Assembly: GCA_037074765.1 (NCBI GenBank)
Contig: JBAMDO010000570.1
Coordinates: forward strand, 434,001 to 498,000
DNA from: Mansonella perstans
Lineage: Eukaryota; Nematoda; Chromadorea; Rhabditida; Onchocercidae
Reading direction: 5' to 3'
DNA: 64,000 bases
This document shows positions 12,641 through 24,640 of the stretch, one piece after another. The notes beneath the pieces were generated by a model that was given only the letters and a program-made list of their open reading frames with translations, did not search any database and was not told the DNA's origin. The translations under genes and the position numbers were made by a program. Position 1 is the stretch's first letter. Each line of letters opens with the position of its first letter.

Positions 12641-14702
12641 GTCAACCGTTATGTTATTTGTGTATTGTGCTTATTGTGCTTGTTGTCTGTTATTTTCTAT
12701 TCAAATTTGCCAGAACTGATTTATGGATGACTAAAAATGGCTTTCCACTTCGATTACAAAAATTTTTGTAAGAAAAAAGTAAAATTTCATTAGAGAAAAA
12801 AGAGGTGAAGCAGGAATGGAAACTGGAAAACTTCAGTGGCACAGAATTAAGGCGCAAATAGGAAAAAAAAAATTAAACTTGTTAACCTCCAGAAAAAAAA
12901 AAAAAAAAAAACCAGAAAAAGTAGGACAGGTAATTTAAAAAGCAATAAAAATAAGTAAGGAAAATTTGAAAAGTACAAAAGTCACAATCGATACTAAGAA
13001 GTTAATGAAACGGAAGTGCACAAATTTTTGAGGAAAAGTGAGAATTGGTCAAAATTTTAATGAATTCAAAAAATTGTTGAAATTTGTATAATGCTATGAT
13101 GATACCAATTATAGAGACAGTGTTGCTGATCCGAAAGCTTTAAAGCCTTAGGTCAATTCCAACATTTCCAATTCAATTCAAACTTTTTCTACCGTGTATG
13201 TGTTCATAATTTGAAATTTGCAATACAGCTTTTTCGAAGTGTAATTTTCTAAATGAGCTAAGTTTTGTTGATTTGTTGCGATGCCTTGGCCTATATGTTT
13301 TTTTTTTTTTTTTTGATAAAAATGGTTAAGCTAATGATAAATATCTGACGGTAAAAAAGCAAAAGTATTAACAAAATATTAGTAAATTCAACTGGATGAA
13401 TTGAAATTTTTCTAGACCTTATTTGCATCCTTAATTTCGAATTATTTCATTTTATTCAGCATGATAAGAAGTTTTAAATTACTGCAAAAGCCATAAAAGA
13501 AATTTTAGAGATTTTAAACAAGGAGAATCAGGCAGCTCTGTATATATCATGAATGACTATGTATGACGTCTTCGCACCATACCAATTTTTAAGAATTTTA
13601 AATGTTTTAATTTTTTACAAATGCATTCAGTTCGATTATATTACTGATCAGTGCTCAATCAAATGGTTCAATGGCTATTGCAAGTGACATGGCCAAAGGG
13701 CGCTCGGACATAACGTCCAACACGACCTCTAAAAAGACGCTGTTAGATGTCTGATGCATCAAATACAAAAAGTAAAAAAGACACCAGGAGAGAGACATTT
13801 CCTTATGATCTATTGTCATTCGACACGACAAGAGACATAAATGACAATTTATACCTAATGTAGGCGAGGATGTCACTTTCGTCATGTGGGCAAAAAAAGA
13901 AAAAACTCTTTGTGACGAATGAGACAGAGTAAGAAATAGATTTCTCAAGTCCGGAACATCAATTGTAATTTTTCTGTATATATATATATATATGTCACAT
14001 ATGTCACTATTCCAATTGTCCGAAAATCTGTCCAAGATCATAGTTTAATTCTCCGAAGTTACTTTTCAACTAATCCATTGAATAACACCTACTTTCCATG
14101 TTATAACAATCCGATATTACAATTGTTAGCGGTAAATGGGAAACAGGCATACGCAATAATAAAAGGATTGTAGTAAAAAGACGGAAAAAAATGAAAAATT
14201 AATGACTGTCAAATTCAAGCAAAACAAAGAAACTTCCAGAATTTCATTGTTAAACTTTTAGACTGTGAAGTGTTTATTTGAAACGGAAAGGTAACTTGTA
14301 GATGCGTTTATATAATGGCAAAAGATTGATGAAAGTAAGGAAAATGAAGGAGAGTAAAGTATGCATATATGATATAAGTGTATAGAATGAAAGCTATACG
14401 ATAAGATTTAATTAATTAATTAATCAATATCGATAATAAGATTTCGAAAAAATTCATAAAATAGCATAAAATACATCGATATAAATTTATCATTTAACGG
14501 TAAAATTGAGGAAGGGACTGGATAAGAGGATTGACAATTTGACAACTGTATGGATTAGATCATAGTGATATCGAGGTGGAAGTCGGGGGAGGGAGTGTTG
14601 AAATGCTTTCCACATCGGATAAATCAGAAAAACTGTTGCTGTATGCGGGAATTTGAATGTAAAAAGTGGAACAGGAACTACAGTGGTCATAGACAGACCA
14701 AA

Positions 14703-14741
14703 AACACACACACACACACACACACATACATACATACATAT
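14703..14741. repeat. CA and TACA simple repeat
   Basis: An ACACAC run passes into TACA/CATA repeats. Microsatellite; short open frames on both strands here are low complexity and not genes. Confidence 0.85.
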
Positions 14742-15389
14742 ACATACGAATGTCTACTATTCAAGCATGCCATTTAATAGCAATTTCAAATTTGAATTTA
14801 TATAGTACGTAAAAATCATATCCTGATTTTCCTGAATAATTAAGATTTTCTTATAATTCGATAGTCCGTCTCATTGACTTGCTCTACATTTCTATATTGC
14901 TGAGATTATAAAACCAAAAAGACTTTTAAAACTGCCTGACTTAATTACAGGAAATAGTGAAAAATAATAATAACAACAACAATAAAATGAGTGAAATAGA
15001 ATGAAATCGGAACGAAAGTGAAAGTGACAATAACAGGAAATATACCTTTCATGTTTCATTTGTACCCCGTACCTTAATGAAAAAGATCTTTTTCTCCCAG
15101 CTCTTTTTTCACATCCCGAGAGGACTTTTTAGAAAGAAAAATTACGATTGAATCGATCAATCGATCAAGTGAACAGACAAAATTTTACAACAAATACAAG
15201 AAAAAAATTGACCTTTTCAGAAGTTCACACTACTGTACATTCTGTCGCTCAAATAATCTCCAAATAACGAACAAATTATTCGTTTTTCATTAAACAAAGG
15301 AATTTCTTTAAAAAAAAAAGAAAGAAAAATGAAAACGAAAAACTTTTGCGTATGAAATAACGAACAAATATAAAAATGATTGGTTTTTC

Positions 15390-15420
15390 GGGGGAGGGGA
15401 GGAGGGGGAGGGGGGAGAGG
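15390..15420 (+). repeat. G-rich run with G-quadruplex potential
   Basis: The plus strand has four runs of four or more G separated by one to four bases (GGGGG, GGGG, GGGGG, GGGGGG). That fits the usual quadruplex pattern and is striking in a roughly 70% AT sequence. Confidence 0.75.
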
Positions 15421-15434
15421 AAAAAAAATCCGTA

Positions 15435-15588
15435 GAAAATGATGGAAATGAAAGATTTCACAGTTGAAATGATTGAAGTGAAAGATTTAAAAAGTTGAAA
15501 TGATGGAAGTGAAAGATTTAAAAAGTTAAAATGATGGAAGTGAAAGATTTAAAAAGTTGAAATGATGAAATGAAAGATTTAAAAATTG
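15435..15588. repeat. 31-bp tandem repeat, about five units
   Basis: Units containing GAAATGATGGAAGTGAAAG followed by ATTTAAAAAGTT start at 15435, 15466, 15497, 15528 and 15559. Units 2-4 are nearly identical; the first and last are diverged. Low-copy minisatellite. Confidence 0.9.
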
Positions 15589-16671
15589 TGAAACATTTGC
15601 AACTATAGAAGATACTGCAATCAAATTTCAAAATTACTACCATTAGCAACAGACATTATTTGCTTTCCAGATGGAATGCAATTAATTTCATTACGGATTG
15701 CAGTGCAGTGCTTTTTTTTGGATTCCGTAAAATGAACAAAGAGATATGAAGAATAGATTAGAGTTGTCAAATGATATCTGAAAGAGATGGAAAAAGGAAA
15801 TGAATGAAAATAGATTAGGCATTTGTAGAATTTATTTCTGCAATAATCTCGCTCATTTCAATGATCATCTCATGAAGGGTAAGAATTAGACATTTAAATG
15901 ACTGTAGAAACAGTAAATTTGTACTTGTATGTAAAAATATAGGTTAAATCCGGAAAAAAAAATTAATTATCAATGAGAATGAAAAGTGAAATTGATGAAT
16001 GGCAACAAAAGAAAACGGGAATAGAAATTTTGTGATAGAAAAAGATAAAAGAGAAAGAGAGAAGTGAGGAGAAAGAAGGAGAGAGCTCTTTCTTCTTACT
16101 ACAATGAGGACGGGTCCGATATGGCAGTGACACAATTACCTATATTCTAAGGCCTGTTTCGACAGATATATTTATGCTACTACTGAACAGATATGCATGC
16201 ATTCCACTATTTACACTTCCTTTTCTCGTTTAACAAAAATCTTTCTGTATTAACCCGAAAACCTGAAAACGAAACTCCGGTTAGTTGCGTAACATACAAA
16301 TGAATCGTGTGGACGAAATGAACTGAAAGCTAAATTGCCGTTAGGAATAAAACAAAAAAAATCCTGATATGATTGATATATTTTACTTGTTTATCCGCTC
16401 AATTCCAACTCAGTTCTTTATCGGAATTCTCTTTATCGTTTATCTCATTCATTAAGATAATGATTTCTGATGATTAGATAATCGAACAGATGACGAATCA
16501 AACAAATCGAAATGAATGATTCGTTCTTTGAATCAATCTTATCTAAAATCTCATAAGGAAAAAGTATGACAAAAGCCAGTAAATTAGTGTTCTTCTCGGG
16601 CAGAATTAATGCGAAGCATTTCGATTAACAATTGTTAGAAAGAAGTGTGGAATAATCTTATAGACTGACTT

Positions 16672-16772
16672 CACAGTCAAATAAAGAAATCTGGATTAAA
16701 ATCATTTGTTAATGAATCTTTGAAATCTCCCAGACTGATTCAGAGTCAATAAAGGAACTTGAATTAAAATCA
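16672..16772. repeat. Diverged direct repeat pair
   Basis: The block at 16672-16703 (starting AGACTGACTTCACAGTCAA) recurs in diverged form at 16732-16772. Both end in ATTAAAATCA. Possibly remnants of a local duplication. Confidence 0.5.
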
Positions 16773-19700
16773 GAGTCAGTAGTAGAAGCAAAAATTAAAG
16801 AAATTAATACATATGCTATAAATACTCCAGACAGTAGTGGTAATTGCCCATTACATTCAGCAATTAAAAACTGTGATAAGAAAGCGGCAGATGTTAGTTG
16901 TTAGCCGTAAAAATGCAAAGAGCAACAATGCTTTAAACCTAATTGCAAAATTTGGCAAAGAACAAAAGCTCGAATTTTTAAATGCAATATTAAATGTAAG
17001 CAAATGGGAAGGAAAAAAACCGCTTAAGATTTAATTAATAGAGACAATTTAATTAAGAAAGACAATAAATGCTAGTCAAGGGGGAAAACACCAATGCGAA
17101 TGACATTAATTGCTAAGATAACCAATAATAAGCATAACTTATTGTTTGGGGAAAAGTGTAACCTTATTGTTTGAGAAAGCAATATGATTAAATTTTACAT
17201 ATGATTACTACAGAATTGAAGCTAGCAGAAAGCAGCTTATTTCAGAAACGAAAAGGCCACCATAGTTCCCTGCTAAAACTAAGTAAATTACTACACAAGT
17301 CTAAGTTAGACTAGGAGACAAATAACTTGGTTGCAATTCAAGCCGGGAAGATTGTCAACGATGACTATCCATTACATCAGCAGTTTTGGATGGAAATATA
17401 GATAATTTTAATGAGTTGCTAAGGAGTGGTTATGATATATATCACTGTTGTGGGTATATGGTTAGTTCAAGCTGTAAACAATGACCAAGTGCTCTTCTTC
17501 ACCTACCCTGGCTATTACTAATAAGTAGTGGTCGTATGACCTAAGGGCTATTATCTTTCAACTGGGTCGATAAACATATCCAATTTGTGGCCAAAATAGA
17601 GCATCACTGCATTCAGTTAATGCTTTTGCTCTGTTTGTACCAATGATAATAATGCTTATGATTGCAGTTAGTTATGATTGTTGCGATCCGGGAATTAATA
17701 CAAGATAGAGAGCTGTAATCATTAAATGCTAATTATAATATATAAAATGTGCAGGTTGATCCAATTTTGCTAAACAGATACTATTGTGAAATTTCCATCA
17801 AATCATCCTAAAATTCATTAATTTGCTTTTTTCAAGCTGATGTTTGTTTTGTTTGAAAACGAAACAAAAGAGATTAGTGAAACAAGATACGAGAGAAAAT
17901 TAAGGTCAAGGATAAAATAGGTCTCTCTATCTATCAAAAAAAAAAATAACACAAATCAACTGGGAATGGTAAGAATATCTTGATTCCCTTAATTGTCATA
18001 ACTTTGACCTGTTAACATATTATCGATTTCTCTTCTAATATCGATCAAATTGCTCACTGATATGCCATTTCATTTCCATCTTTGATGAAATGAAAAGAGA
18101 GAGAGAGAGAGACAAGGGAGGGAGATATAAAAAAAAAATTCACTCCCATAATTCAGGATAGCCCGAATAATGTCTCTTAAATAAATGAAATTTCATAAAA
18201 AACAATGAACGCCTGGCGGGCAAAATAAAATGAATTACGGTAAAACACAACTGACTATGTTAACTTTCAAATTTCAAATTTGGTCCAATGTTTAATTTTT
18301 CAAAATTGATCAGATATCAATCAATCATTACATACCCATTTTCGTATAATTTAAAACTATCTTCATAAGGCGATTAAAGTATTTATGATAAGATTGACCT
18401 AAATAATGCAAAACAGAAGCCTATGATCTAAAATGATTAATGATTTAAAAACCTTCCCAATGACTGTTGAGAAGATTTTCATATATTTATCATATAATTA
18501 TCATATCTTATTCACATATTTCAATCATTATGCATTTCCAAGTCAATTCCTATCTGCAATCGACTTAAGGTACTAAATGGATAAAGAATCAAAGAAGCAT
18601 TATTCATGTGGAAAAAGTGTTAGCAATGATTATCACTCAGCTCAAATTCTACTAATGTGATATAATTAGATAGGTAAGTGATTAAATATCTAAAGCATGA
18701 CGAAGTAACTAAGTTAATTAAAAACTGATAAAAATTCTGCCACTTTTTATCCAAATTGTATGTTATAAACAAATTTCCTTATAGTTTTATAGGTGCTTCC
18801 TAATTTTGATGCATACTACATCTGTCTGAATATGTGTGTATCTGGATGAACCGGTTTTGTTAATGTCCCAGTAGTAGAACTTAAATAAGCCGAATTAGGG
18901 TCAACAATTTCAACTTCCCTCCGCGTCCTTTCTCAAACATTATACCCAGCTCTTTTAAAAGCGAAAACGGATGTGTAAATGTTTGCGTGTTACATATACG
19001 AATATTTTCGATGTTTGAGTGTCCATGTACTGGTTCCTGTCACCATTACAAGGAAAGCGATTTTGCAAAGACGAATTGGTGGTGTTATTCGTGTCAGTAA
19101 AAACTATCCTTGCGGATCGTACGGATTTGCATCCTATTGCCAGAAGGTAGAAAAAAGAAAATCTTTGACCTTTATTCACTTAATCAAATTCAAAGCCATT
19201 GTCTACTTAATTTAATTAAATGTGAAATGTAAGTTTTGGATGCTACTGAATTGTAATTAGACAAGCACAATGTATGCATACAAGCAATTTTTTTTTCGAT
19301 TTCATCAGTAAATATTTTGAAAATCAAAACTTACTACTTATTATATTTTGCAATAATTTTGCACACACTTTTAATATTTATGAAATTTCTTATCTTCCTT
19401 TTGATTCATTTACAGCTTTTCGAAGGCTTCGAAATTGAATCATCGAAACATCATTTTTTGCCGTATGCATATGTACATATGTCGTAAAGTCTGAAACAGA
19501 TTATTATTGTAGTTCAGAATTAAAATGCTTTGAACATACTTTCTGTGTGATTAAAACTAAATAGCTATCAGTAAATGGGTCCATTGACAAATTGGGTAGA
19601 AAAGCTTTTGCTAGTCCATCTAAATTCCAGGAAGTTCAATAACAATATCCTGAAAATTTTCAAATATCCTGAAAATACCTTCAATACCATAAAAGGCTTT

Positions 19701-19779
19701 TATTTTTGGCGTTCGGAAAATCAATTCTGCTGCCTCTCTCATACAATTGAAAATTGATTCGCGGACGTCACAAACATTT

Positions 19780-20990
19780 CCCTGGTACAACATAGTCAGT
19801 GCGATATCAATGCTTAGATAGAGGATGCATCTAGGTTATTTTCAAATTCTGCTGAAAGATAGTTTTGGTGTTAAGAGTTGCTGCAAGGCAGAAAACTTTA
19901 ATGGGAAGCATCCATTAGCATTGCAGTTTCCAATACTATTCTTCTCTAGTACTCTACAGATTTGAGAATCTTTTCTGCTTAAGGTTAATGAAGTCACCAA
20001 GATTATGATCGTATCACCTACAGGAACATTTTGGGTAAGGTGACGCAGAATTTGTCTTTTTTAATGGAATCTCTTGGAATAATGAAGAAACAACATATTG
20101 GTTGTTGAGTAGTGAGAGATACGAAGATAATGAGATCGGAAGTTTGAAGGCGTTTTTTTTGGAAGTTTTTAATCATAAAACCAATTCCTTTAAAATATCT
20201 TTCGGTTTTGGATTTGCTTGACCAAAAAAGTATGTGACCAGCACATATTTTTTATACTTATGACAGTTCGTGGGTAATTAGGACAAAACGACCCTCACCA
20301 TCTTTAGCTCTGATATTCTAATATGGAAGTGTCAATGAACGCAGGTATATGTGCCTTTGTTTCCTTATGTTTGTTCAACCTCATTAGATGCTCGTTGGCA
20401 CAATTAACCAACCGAGCGGAGGATACAATTGAGCTTTAATTAGGCCATTTTTAATGAGTCTTATTCGTGCAGAATAAGCAGTACTTCCTTTGGAAAAGGC
20501 TCCTGGTCGTTCAGAATGTTACTGGGCAAAACTTTCACTCTTTGGATCAATTTTGAGTGACCACTGTTCTGAACCACTGCATGTAGGATTGAGTCTGTGA
20601 CCTCCAATACACCTCCAGCTATTGTTTCGTTCGACTACCAGGCTTTGCAAATGTGAATTTATTCTTCAAGCAGCTGTTTTAAATAGCCTGAGATTCATCT
20701 GCCAAGATCTTTCAACTTGAATGGTAACAGCGAAATCCTCGGCTCTTAAATTATTTAGTTAGAGTATTCTTCTCTTAGATTAGCGGTTCTGCATAATTAA
20801 ACGTACTCCATCTACCGGGTTTGAAGTTAAAGTTCTAGAATAATTACCTAAGATCGAATGATCCCATCTTTCCTTTCGTGGTTACAGTTTCCCTTAAGTT
20901 GAGACCTATTTGAAATTAGACCCATCATAGGGATGTTCTACTGCCAACATAGTTCGCAATCTCATAAATCTCCACGATAAGATGATGCCT
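19780..20990. other. Segment of atypical composition with broken frames; possible decayed element
   Basis: This stretch is visibly richer in G+C than its surroundings and poorer in A/T homopolymers, yet every frame is broken by stops. It reads like an old pseudogene or mobile element remnant. One minus-strand fragment near 20400-20530 is open for about 40 residues, but I cannot assign a family with confidence. Confidence 0.2.
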
Positions 20991-21193
20991 ATGGCAAAGG
21001 CAACTTTTTGATATTTTTACATTATTTAAAATAAAATTAAATTATGTCGAGACGCTATGAAAGGATCGAATCATTCATTCCTTAGATAATTTTCCTTTAT
21101 CGTTAAAAAAGTATTCGAAAGAAAAGAAAGTGTAAATGCATACATTCAATAGAGCGATAAATAAATAAAATTGAACAACAAAAAATGTGCATT

Positions 21194-21225
21194 ATTAAAT
21201 AAAAAATAATTATTTTTTATTTAAT
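21194..21225. repeat. Perfect 32-bp AT palindrome
   Basis: ATTAAATAAAAAATAA is followed directly by its exact reverse complement, with no loop. Composed only of A and T, so chance formation in AT-rich DNA is easier than for mixed sequence, but the length is notable. Confidence 0.8.
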
Positions 21226-21612
21226 TTTTTATGAGCGTTGTATAAGATTGATTTAATCTCATCTCTTCCAGTATCTATCAATATCAGGTCAATAAACAGT
21301 AAATTTGGTCTTAATTAATCTAAATTTGATCTAAATTAGACGTGAAATAGGTAAATATGCTTATTGAAATTTAGTTCCACTTACAAATGAAAATCACTGT
21401 AATGAAACAACTGATAGAAAACATGTGGACTCAATAGTGGTTTCAAATATTTTAATGTTCGAAAGATTACAAAAAGTTTGAAGTTTGAAAATATGCGAAG
21501 TCCATTTCTCCAAATGGTACTTCATTCCAAGTTATGTGTTAAATGATCATCGAGAAATCATCAGGCTATTTATATTTAAATATTTTCAAATACTGCTTTT
21601 TTCTTTTCAAAT

Positions 21613-22269
21613 TTAAACATTACTTAAATAACTATAGTTGCTCGAGAAACTCGGGATCACGGCGTCGATGTGATCAAATTTAGGACGACATAAATTCAAC
21701 AAATAATTCAAATTTTTTGCTTTAGCAACTAAACAAAATAGATGTTTAACCGTATACCAATACTTTGTATCATATAGGATCCAAGTACCATTTGAATCAC
21801 AAACAAGCTTATCCATGTCTTCTTGATAGGCTTTTTCAATAACTATTTGTTCCACAGAAATCGCATTTTTATCGATATACAGCAGCAAATAAACCAGTTT
21901 TACAAAAATTAAATTATTTTAATTTGTCTAATATTTAATTTGGCCTGCTTTTTTTAAATTTTTTTTCAAATTCTTTCTTTTTTTTGATGGAAAAGAGTAA
22001 AGTTGAAGAAATTAAAAAGTATTATTAATTAAGGTCATTCAAATGTATGTTCATTACTTACTTGCCATTTAAGTCAATACCAGTTTCAACAACATATACA
22101 GCAACCTCCTTAATGTTGTATTTCGTCGAAACTGTCGCAGTTAAACAACGGCGATAATAATGCTGTATACCTGATACTTACCACAGGTAAGACCACATCA
22201 TAACGCGGGACAATTCCGATGTGCTGCTTTAATTCCGTTCACAATACCGTGCACATGATAAGTGCTCAT
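21613..22269 (-). pseudogene. Fragments of a C6-like cysteine domain protein, possibly a pseudogene
   Basis: Read right to left, there are three coding-like pieces. A block near 22198-22269 follows a CTGCAG acceptor and ends at an in-frame TGA. A block near 22065-22165 reads RRCLTATVSTKYN and ends before a GTAAGT donor. A block at 21613-21888 contains VCDSNGTWIL followed by VKHLFC. The order CLTATV, CDSNGTW, C is reminiscent of the nematode C6 (DUF281) domain, an extracellular cysteine module. I could not find splice sites that join all pieces in phase, and one piece carries a stop. It could be a decayed gene, a mis-sequenced one, or the 3' part of the neighbouring lectin gene. Confidence 0.3.
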
Positions 22270-24640
22270 CTGCAGTGAAATAATATCTTTCGAATTCTTA
22301 ATTCAGTAAGCTTCAATCTATTTATAAAAGCAAATGAAATTTCCCACTAAGTTTTTACTTCTTCCTACTAACTGTCCTGAATTTTCTCAATTACTTAGAA
22401 AGATCTTTTCCTTCTGAATAATTTGTAAATCGTCGAAAACGAATTACTTTTGTTCTGTTCTTTTATTGGCCGCTTTTTTTGATTTAATAAAAAATAAACA
22501 AATGTATGGATATAAACGCAGCAATCGATCATTCTCCCACTGTTCTCATTTAACTTCTCAGCAAATAAAATAAATTGATTCGATGCAATTAGCTCCTTTA
22601 ATAACTAATAGACTGCTTAAATTCAGGAATCGCAACATAGTGTATATTTTTTCCTGGAATTTTATTTTTCTGTAGCAATAGCAATAATTCATGTACAAAA
22701 AATGAAAGGAAATCTTCCTAATAAAACTTCGTATTCTATACAGGAGTCCAACTCGGCTTTTTTCCTCAATTATCAAACTGAAATTTTAGGACTATCATGT
22801 CAAAGCACTGGGCCAAAATTCAAGTACATTTGCCAGAAATAAATGAGAGATAAGTAAATGGAAACGTCAAGTGCTTTCAGTTTTAGATAGTAATATCAGA
22901 TGACAATATGCATGGCATATATTTTTGAATTCTATGAAAGAAGCGGTAATTTAATAAAATTTTGTAAAGTTGGTGATCTGTAACCTTATCCAAGGATTTC
23001 ATTTTGCAGTAGCTATAGAAGAAACAATTGCAAATCTTCAAGCAAGTTCAGTGTGAAGTTAAATTTGTTCTACTTACAGGATCTGAAGGTTAATGAATCC
23101 ATTCTATCCAGATGAGACTTGTCTAGCATAGATATTTACAAGCAAAACTTGGTACTCCCGGTATGGTTCAGAACTTCACAATATTAAGCAAACTGCTCTC
23201 CAGCGACATTCGTAGAGAAAACTTATTGTATAATATTGCCAGAATTAATGAATTGAAATTTGAGCTGGATTCATTTTGTCTGTTTCCACGAATATATGTC
23301 GTCTCCCGTAAATTGCACAGCTTTTTTTACTTGCGACTAAGTAAAAACTTTTTACCAATCTAAAAAACTAACAAAGGAATACGGTAATTGGAAGTATGAA
23401 AGTACATAGAGCAGTTATGGTCAAATAGAAATGATAATAGGTTGAAAATTGAAGAGACATCTTTTGACCATTTATTTTATTCAGTTCTTAGCTCGAGAGC
23501 AACACAAAAAACAGCCATGCAGTTACGAAATAAATCGCATTGAAATTACTGATAATAGATTGATAAAGGATTTATATAAGATCACTTCTTCGTTCAAAAT
23601 GGATCAGCTAGTGATTTTACTGCAAGATAATGCATGTCATAAATATCACCTCAGCATTAAATTTGGATAAATACTTGTTTCTTGCAAAATTTTCAATTGA
23701 AATTTGAATTTCTTGACAAAGTTAGTATAAATAACAAAAACTTATACAAATTTTAAAGCAGACAGGTTTTTGTTAACCTTCCTTTGTCAAATTCATCAAA
23801 TTTTTATTAAACTTTAAATCTATAAGATTCAAAATCTTTCTTTGTTAAAACCTTTTTTTATCAAAATTTAAATTGCAAAAAATTGAATCATGTGTAACCT
23901 GTGCGTTCTATTTGAAACATAAATTTAATCATTTTAAAAGCGAATAAATTTCAGACTACACTAGACAACCACTGTGATCTATGTGTGCTTTAAAATGAAA
24001 TCATTTTTTTTATTTTAAGGACGAAAATTGTGATGGACATGGCCTTTTAACATTCTTCGAACTCCCGATAGCCAGTATTTTTTATTTCCATACAAGCTGT
24101 TTCATTTTTTCAGTTTCCAGACAAAAGTCCCAGATTTGAAATATCTGACCAATTAAGATTTGATTGTGACAATTAAAATCATTAAGAAGTCTCATACTTA
24201 TTCAAAACAACAATATTTTTGAAATAATAATATAATCGAATTAACACATAGACTGCATATCACTTGGTTAACACATAGATTAACACATGACTGCATATCA
24301 CTTGGTCATTTGACCAAGTGATATGATTAACACATAGATCGATTAACACTGCATATCACTTGGTCATTTGATCTGCAAAATAGAGATCGTAATGAATTGT
24401 TCTGTCTGGCAGATGTGTGAATTATAATCAAAACTTCATTGTTAGATATTGTTTGGCATCTTCAAAAGATAGATAAAAGTGAAGAGTTGATGCGGAATTT
24501 CAGTAGTGATTTTTTAATAAATCATTTCTAATTAGGTTAAAATAACGAGCAAAAGCTAACTGATAATCTTTACTATTATATCACTACAATCAGTCTGCAT
24601 GCTTTCTTCTATATCAAATTACTTCATCAATCTGTAAGCT
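22270..24640. other. Region downstream of the ShKT/lectin gene
   Basis: No supported gene. One short open frame near 23449-23667 on the plus strand has no recognisable domain and no supporting splice sites. Near 24240-24370 a phrase of the form TAACACATAG/GCATATCACTTGG is repeated three times. Confidence 0.4.
24294..24325. repeat. Perfect 15-bp inverted repeat within a local repeat cluster
   Basis: CATATCACTTGGTCA, a 2-bp spacer TT, then its exact reverse complement. The same CATATCACTTGG phrase also occurs directly repeated at about 24255 and 24350, together with TTAACACATAG copies. The cluster looks like local duplication with one unit inverted. Confidence 0.85.

Larger units (their letters stand above)
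9014..21612. other. Gene-poor 12.6-kb region upstream of the double-bZIP gene
   Basis: I find no gene I can defend. The sequence is AT-rich with simple repeats (TA near 13980-13993, CA/TACA near 14703-14741, GA near 18093-18110), a 31-bp tandem repeat, a G-run and scattered diverged direct repeats. One segment around 12.5-12.7 kb and another around 19.8-21.0 kb are richer in G+C. The size and position suit a promoter/enhancer region or long first introns of the bZIP gene, but that is inference. Confidence 0.45.

Noticed and set aside
13655..14041. 128-codon minus-strand open frame
   Set aside because: It is low in complexity, passes through a TA microsatellite, and has no domain or splice support; the opposite strand looks at least as coding-like.
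17328..17600. Possible tRNA-like element
   Set aside because: GGTTGCAATTCAAGCC-like words suggested a B box, but no matching cloverleaf or A box is visible. I saw no tRNA or rRNA gene in the window.
22065..22165. Subtilase active-site Asp box (VYVVETGID)
   Set aside because: The catalytic Asp would be Glu, and no His or Ser boxes follow in the right order; a C6-like domain explains the cysteines better.
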